Origin: Phaeosaccion multiseriatum
Lineage: Eukaryota; Ochrophyta, other classes
Reading direction: 5' to 3'
DNA length: 64,000 nucleotides
Assembly (NCBI GenBank): GCA_965112735.1
Contig: OZ218953.1
Coordinates: forward strand, 2,542,001 to 2,606,000
Below, one piece after another: positions 58,337 through 64,000 of this stretch (positions within the stretch are counted from its first letter, which is position 1; each line of letters begins with the position of its first letter). The notes under the pieces were generated by a model. It ran no database searches and had not been told where the DNA came from. It saw nothing but the letters and a program-made list of their open reading frames with translations. A program made the position numbers and the translations under genes.

Positions 58337-59022
58337 CGATTGATGCCAAATGCAATGCCAATCAAATCCGATCCAATCCGTGCGACGCAAGGGTGGGTAC
58401 AAGGGGGGCGCAGCAGCAGCAGCAGCAGCAATAATGATGAGAAGAGAAGACGTGTGTACATAGATAGATAGGCCTGCGAGGGGTGGGGATGGGGGAGGGG
58501 GGCTGCATAGCACAGCTGCCGTTTCTTCCCTGTTGACCTCGAAGCGAGGGGTCGCCGTTGGATGTGGCGTTACGGTGGCATCGATGTATCGATGTCTCGA
58601 TACACATGTAGGAAATAGAACAATAGAGGCAGGCCGAAGCAGGTGCCTGCCATTGGAGTAGGAAACACTTTAGACGCGTGTGGGTGCCAAAGTTTTTATT
58701 AGGGCCCTTGAGGCCAGCGCACACAAGCGTCAGCAGGCAGGGAAGGGAAGGGAAGGGAAGGGAGCCAAGCAAAGTCTCGGCTCTCGGGAGCCCTAGCAGC
58801 CTGTGGGGCAAGAAGAGAGAGAAACTGAGACTGAAACAGAGATGGATGTAGCCATTCAATACTCGAGTAAACAAAAATGGAAAGGAGAGAACATATGTTT
58901 TTGATCACAAGTCACAAGTATTGTGTTGGTTTCCTTTGTGAACCCACTGCAAAGGAAGGAACTTCCCCCCCCTCCCTCCCTCCTTCCCAATCTGCCTCCC
59001 ATGACAAGCGCTACTGCTACTG

Positions 59023-59141
59023 CTCTCTGATACGACAGGCTCTCTGATGCGGCAGGCTCTCTGATCCGGCAGGCTCGCTGATGCGGCAGGCTCTCTGATA
59101 CGGCAGGCTCTCTGATACGGCAGGCTCTCTGATGCGGCAGG
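59023..59141. repeat. 17-bp minisatellite, seven copies
   Basis: Unit CTCTCTGATGCGGCAGG with single-base variants at the tenth position (A, G or C), ending abruptly at GCCAATGCG. The unit length is not a multiple of three, which argues against translation. Confidence 0.85.
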
Positions 59142-59782
59142 CCAATGCGTCGGTTGTGCCGTCGGCTGCAGAGCGCGCTGCAAGACGGACGGCCAATACC
59201 AATACCACCACCAGCAGCAGCAGCACCACCACCAGCAGCAGCACCAGCAGCGGCGGTGGCGGCGGCAGTAGCATGTCCACCGAGGGGCAGCAATTGCGCA
59301 GCGCCACGCATCCCCTTGAGTCCTGCCCTGTCTTGCCTGGGCTTGGCTTGGCTTGGCTTGGGGCCACAGACAGAAGATATGCTTGCTTCCGCCGATTGAA
59401 GATTGACGGCAGCAAACCAGAGCGACAGAGGGCTTCCACTCGGTCACTTTCCTCATCCGCCCTCCCTCCCTCTCTCCTTCCTTCCTTTGCCGAGAGAAGG
59501 AGTGAGGGCTTTGCCTTACCTCACCTCCGTAACCTCAGCGAGGGCCTGGAAACACACTGGAAACAGACTGGAAACAGACTAACAGCCCCGTAGTAGTACG
59601 AATCTAGGTAGGGCCCCGCCGTGTGGTGTGATGTGGTGTGCTGTGGTGTGTGGTGTGGCATGCCAAGGGGGAAAGTCTCCAAAGCGTCGACCGCTAGATT
59701 GAGGAACAGGCTCCAACCCTAGCCCGCGGCAGCACGCCTAAACTTCTTGACCCACCTACCGACCGCCTTACTCAGTCACTTC

Positions 59783-61845
59783 ACCGACAAGCTGACCGAC
59801 AAGCTGACCGACAGGCTGACCGACAGGCTGACCGACAAGCTGACCGACAGGCTGACCGACAGGCTGACCGACAGGCTGACCGACAAGCTGACCGACAGGC
59901 TGACCGACAGGCTGACCGACAGGCTGACCGACAGGCTGACCGACAAGCTGACCGACAGGCTGACTGACAGGCTGACCGACAGGCTGACCGACAGGCTGAC
60001 CGACAAGCTGACCGACAGGCTGACCGACAGGCTGACCGACAAGCTGACCGACAGGCTGACCGACAGGCTGACCGACAAGCTGACCGACAGGCTGACCGAC
60101 AGGCTGACCGACACGCTGACCGACAGGCTGACCGACAAGCTGACCGACACGCTGACCGACAGGCTGACCGACAGACTGACCGACAGACTGACCGACAGGC
60201 TGACCGACAGGCTGACCGACAGGCTGACCGACAGGCTGACCGACAGGCTGACCGACAAGCTGACCGACAGGCTGACCGACAGGCTGACCGACAGGCTGAC
60301 CGACAGGCTGACCGACAGGCTGACCGACAGGCTGACCGACAGGCTGACCGACAAGCTGACCGACAGGCTGACCGACAGGCTGACCGACAGGCTGACCGAC
60401 AGGCTGACCGACAAGCTGACCGACAGGCTGACCGACAGGCTGACCGACAAGCTGACCGACAGGCTGACCGACAGGCTGACCGACAAGCTGACCGACAGGC
60501 TGACCGACAGGCTGACCGACAAGCTGACCGACAGACTGACCGACAAGCTGACCGACAAGGCTGACCGACAGGCTGACCGACAGACTGACCGACAGACTGA
60601 CCGACAGGCTGACCGACAGGCTGACCGACAAGCTGACCGACAGGCTGACCGACAAGCTGACCGACAGGCTGACCGACAGGCTAACCGACAGGCTGACCGA
60701 CAGGCTGACCGACAGGCTGACCGACAAGCTGACCGACAGGCTGACCGACAAGCTGACCGACAGGCTGACCGACAAGCTGACCGACAGGCTGACCGACAGG
60801 CTGACCGACAAGCTGACCGACAGGCTGACCGACAGGCTGACCGACAGGCTGACCGACAGGCTGACCGACAGGCTGACCGACAGGCTGACCGACAGGCTGA
60901 CCGACAAGCTGACCGACAGGCTGACCGACAGGCTGACCGACAGACTGACCGACAGGCTGACCGACAGGCTGACCGACAAGCTGACCGACAGGCTGACCGA
61001 CAAGCTGACCGACAGGCTGACCGACAAGCTGACCGACACGCTGACCGACAGGCTGACCGACAAGCTGACCGACAGGCTGACCGACAGGCTGACCGACAGG
61101 CTGACCGACAGGCTGACCGACAAGCTGACCGACGGGCTAACCGACAGGCTGACCGACAGGCTGACCGACAGGCTGACCGACAAGCTGACCGACAGGCTGA
61201 CCGACACGCTGACCGACAGGCTGACCGACAAGCTGACCGACAAGCTGACCGACAAGCTGACCGACAGGCTGACCGACAAGCTGACCGACAAGCTGACCGA
61301 CAAGCTGACCGACAGGCTGACCGACAGGCTAACCGACAAGCTGACCGACAGGCTGACCGACAGGCTGACCGACAGGCTGACCGACAGGCTGACCGACAGG
61401 CTGACCGACAAGCTGACTGACAGGCTGACCGACAAGCTGACCGACAGGCTGACCGACAGGCTGACCGACAGGCTGACCGACAGGCTGACCGACAAGCTGA
61501 CCGACAGGCTGACCGGCAAGCTGACCGACAGGCTGACCGACAGGCTGACTGACAGGCTGACCGACAAGCTGACCGACAGGCTGACCGACAGGCTGACCGA
61601 CAGGCTGACCGACAGGCTGACCGACAGGCTGAGCGACAGGCTGACCGACAGGCTGACCGACAAGCTGAGCGACAGGCTGACCGACAGGCTGAGCGACAGG
61701 CTGAGCGACAGGCTGACCGACAGGCTGACCGACAAGCTGACCGACAGGCTGACCGACAGGCTGACCGACAGGCTGACCGACAGGCTGACCGACAGGCTGA
61801 CCGACAGGCTGACCGACAGGCTGACCGACAAGCTGACCGACAGGT
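59783..61845. repeat. Large 12-bp minisatellite, about 172 units
   Basis: Unit GACCGACAGGCT with recurrent variants GACCGACAAGCT, GACCGACACGCT, GACCGACAGACT, GACTGACAGGCT and, towards the right end, GAGCGACAGGCT. One unit near 60551-60563 has an extra G (13 bp), shifting the register by one. Because the unit is four codons long and only one of six frames meets TGA, very long open frames run through it; I treat these as artefacts. Confidence 0.95.
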
Positions 61846-62111
61846 TCGAGGCACTCCCTCGCTCGGCGGGGGTGGTGCGGTGCTGCGAGAGGCAGAATGA
61901 ACTGATGTGCCTTGACTTGACTCGCCCGTTTCGAGTAGCGAAGAGGACAGCACAAGGGAAGCGCCGTCCGAGAGGGGGGAGGGGGGGGGGGGGGTTGGGG
62001 TCTAATGTCTTCCTCATCGCCACACCCTCCCGCCACCCCTTGTGCCGCCGCCCTCTTCCGGCATGAGAAAGCTCACTCGATACGAGACCGCAAGGCCAAA
62101 TCAAGCTTTAT
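61846..62111. other. Flank between minisatellite and the last gene
   Basis: Holds a G run at about 61976-61995 and no exon that I can support. Confidence 0.45.
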
Positions 62112-63700
62112 TCAGCTCTTTGCTGTTCCTGCTCCTCCTCCTGATCCTCCTGCTGCTGCTGCTGCTCCTCCTCCTCCTCCTGCTGCTGCTCCTCCTCCTG
62201 CTGCTGCTGTTCCTACCGATGCCCCCGCCTTGCTATTTACGGTACCCTGTGGCGCTTTCTTGGCCGCTGCGGCCCGTGACTGCTCCAAGAAGGCCTGAAT
62301 GCCCATGGCCATAGATGAAGGTCTCCGCTTATTACCCACCGTACCCACACCACTCCCACTGCTCCTCCCACTGGCGTTGCCACTACCACCGCCCGCCCCC
62401 CTGGCCCCTCCTCGCGCAGCTCTGTCCTCTCCTTTTCCGGGGGTGGTGGTGGCTGCTGATGCTGCTGCCGCATGTGGTGCTTCGCTCTGTGGTATTGCGG
62501 TGCCCATGCGGGACACATGAAGAGACTCCTCGTACTTGAGACGAGCCTTGCGTTGTACTCTACGGGGGGGGGTGGGGGTGGGAAGGGAGACGAGGGGAGG
62601 GGAGGACAGAGGAGAGGATAGAGGAAGAGGAGAGGAGAGGTTGGAAAGCGCTCTCGGAGCTCACACCAAGTCGATCACGGATCACGCACCTCCTCACCCG
62701 CCCCACTCCCTCCCCCTCCCTTACGACGATAACGATGCTTCTTTCCTGAAGTGACCCTCCGCCCCCCCCCCCCCCCCCCCCCTCCCCTCACTTGCTCCTT
62801 CTCTCCCTGGATCCGCTACAGCAACCCCACAATTCCTCCCATTCGCTGTCCTCTCTTCCCAGCACAAGAAAGATTGACTCACCTTGCCAATATCTCGAGC
62901 TCGTCAGTGGGCATGTAGTCATCATCATCATCATCATCATCATGACTGTCATCAAGCGTCCTTCGGTGGTGCTTGGTGTCTCTGTCCTTTCCCTCCTCCA
63001 CCTTGAGGCTCGCAAAGTGGTCCTCCGCGCGCTTCTCTTGCTCCAACTGACACATTTGCACCACCTGCATACACAAGAGCGGAGGGAGTGGGGGTGGACG
63101 GAGGCGAGTTGAGGGAAAGGGAAAAGGAGGGGGAGGGCAGAGGAGGGGGAGGGGAGAGAAACGGAACGGCGGTAGCAGGCAGAGAAGAGAAGAGAAGAGA
63201 AGAGAAGAGAAGAGAAGAGAAGAGAAGAGAAGAGAAGAGAAGAGAAGAGAAGAGAAGAGAACTGTCTTGCCTTACAGCAAGGCCTTCTCTTGTCACACCT
63301 GCTGCAGCAGCTCCTGTAGCCTATCCACCAACTGCGGCTCCATGGAGGCGAAGAGAAAGTCGAAGCGCTCCCCCGCGTGGTCGACAATAGATATCGAGTC
63401 CACCAGTCTCGAGCTCTCCTTTGATACTCGCGCCACACACGCCAGGGGAAGAACTCTGAGGAGGAGCAGGAGGAGCAGGAGCAGGAGGAGGGAGCAGGAG
63501 GAGGAGGAGGAGGAGGAGGAGGAGGAGGAGGGAGAAGGAGGAGGAGGAGGAGGAGGAGGAGGAGGAGGAGGAGGAGGAGGAGGAGGGAGGAGGATGCGGA
63601 AGAGAAGGTGGGGTGAGACGAGTGAGTGAGTAGTAAGTGAGCAGGAGAGGGCATTCAAGTGTGCGTACGTGATTAGAGTCATCTGTTCCTCACGTAGCTC
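62112..63700 (-). CDS. Partial gene at the right edge, helical protein of unknown function
   Basis: Four 3' exons are joined with consistent phases: 63700(or further)-63669, 63455-63299, 63064-62883, 62559-62112; about 272 residues are visible and the 5' end lies upstream, possibly beyond the window. The conserved-looking part reads ELREEQMTLI, then RVSKESSRLVDSISIVDHAG, ERFDFLFASMEPQLVDRLQE and VVQMCQLEQEKRAEDHF, predicted helical. A short Asp run (62921-62943) and ARLKYEESLHVSRMG follow. The C-terminus is Ala/Gly-rich low complexity apart from GIQAFLEQSRAAAAKKAP. I do not recognise a family. The intron 63456-63668 is filled with CTC on the sense strand, and the next intron holds a GAAGA-type tract (63181-63260). 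Confidence 0.55.
63181..63260. repeat. AGAAG pentanucleotide repeat
   Basis: About 16 AGAGA/AGAAG-type 5-bp units in an intron of the right-edge gene. Confidence 0.85.
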
Positions 63701-64000
63701 ACATACTAACTAGTATGACAAACTCACTTAACTCGTTCCACTTCTTCAAACCCCTCCTATAACTCTCGTTACTCACATACAAACTCGCTTCACCTCATGT
63801 GCCTGACTCACTTAACTCGATTCACTTGTTCAGCATTGCATTTCGCTGCGTCCGCAAGGGCCCAAGGCCACTTTGCGTGGCTTGGAATGCTAGCTCTCTC
63901 CCTTCTCTCCATTCTGTCACTACTTGGTTGTAATGCTCGCTCGTTCTCTCTCACTCCATCCTTCTCTCCCCTTTTCTTTCCTTTTCCCTCTCTCACTGTC
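63701..64000. other. Right edge, upstream exons not resolved
   Basis: AT-richer sequence with ACTCACTTAACTCG-type repeats (63722-63830). Upstream exons or the promoter of the right-edge gene may lie here, but I cannot place them. Confidence 0.35.

Noticed and set aside
59023-59141. Possible CRISPR-like array
   Set aside because: The 17-bp units are directly adjacent with no unique spacers, and the DNA is eukaryotic.
59132-59593. 154-codon + strand open frame starting in the 17-bp repeat
   Set aside because: Its start lies inside the minisatellite, composition is Ser/Thr low complexity, and no junction or family supports it.
59747-62104. Long open frames of 557, 778 and 725 codons through the 12-bp repeat array
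   Set aside because: They consist only of the repeated four-residue unit, exist on both strands, and follow from the unit having stops in just one frame.
63316-63345. Possible thirteenth copy of the dispersed element (CTATCCACCAACTGCGGCTCC)
   Set aside because: It differs from the core at several positions and is part of a normal-looking coding segment (MEPQLVDRLQ), so the likeness is probably chance.
1-64000. tRNA, rRNA or transposase genes
   Set aside because: I searched by eye for cloverleaf-type sequences, conserved rRNA segments and transposase or reverse-transcriptase motifs and saw none that I could support.

Overview
This window is nuclear DNA of a eukaryote, most likely a photosynthetic stramenopile; a eustigmatophyte such as Nannochloropsis/Microchloropsis would fit, but the species is an inference. 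All genes but one small membrane protein are split by short GT-AG introns. Five predicted proteins begin with a signal peptide followed by an aromatic residue at the presumed cleavage site (SAFQG, DAWVAPS, SCFVVPS, AAFVVPS, QGWIAH), the bipartite signal used by algae with secondary red plastids. The DNA is GC-rich and loaded with trinucleotide tracts, many of them inside exons as Glu, Gly, Gln, Ala or Asp runs.

I rebuilt the gene models by hand, requiring GT-AG junctions, consistent phase and family continuity. Left to right: a G3BP/Rasputin-like NTF2+RRM+RGG protein (-, 1131-4919); a plastid-targeted protein with two NTF2/SnoaL-like domains and a Lys/Pro/Ala-rich FG-motif tail (+, 6110-10737); a 2172-residue PDZ and coiled-coil protein (-, 11775-18600); a tail-anchored protein with four RRxS repeats (+, 18840-19367); a Rubisco-LSMT-like SET methyltransferase (-, 20505-23295); a 1557-residue low-complexity protein (+, 23627-28849); a dienelactone hydrolase (-, 29204-32359); a JmjC/HSPBAP1-like protein (-, 32476-35169); a small plastid-signal protein (+, 35311-36551); a degenerate SNF2-type ATPase (+, 37367-41159); a plastid methionine aminopeptidase type 1 (-, 41383-44079); an unknown helical protein (+, 44227-48613); a plastid-signal membrane protein with a SAM domain (+, 49067-51012); an uncertain small acidic gene (+, 51708-52496); a PiT phosphate transporter (+, 53070-56051); an ankyrin-repeat protein (+, 56872-58264); a 2.06-kb 12-bp minisatellite (59783-61845); and a gene running off the right edge (-, 62112-63700+).

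Genes alternate strands and several divergent pairs share 140-330 bp of intergenic DNA, so shared promoters are likely. The set is housekeeping in character (RNA granules, protein modification, phosphate uptake, plastid functions), with no operon-like pathway.

The most unusual signal is a dispersed ~20-bp sequence, consensus CAGCAGTTGGTGATACAGCA, found 12 times, 11 of them inside predicted exons of four genes. It occurs in both orientations relative to the gene and in different reading frames (read as QLVIQ, AVGDTA or A(V/G)SPTA), so it behaves as a DNA-level element seeded into CAG/GCN tracts rather than as one conserved peptide motif.
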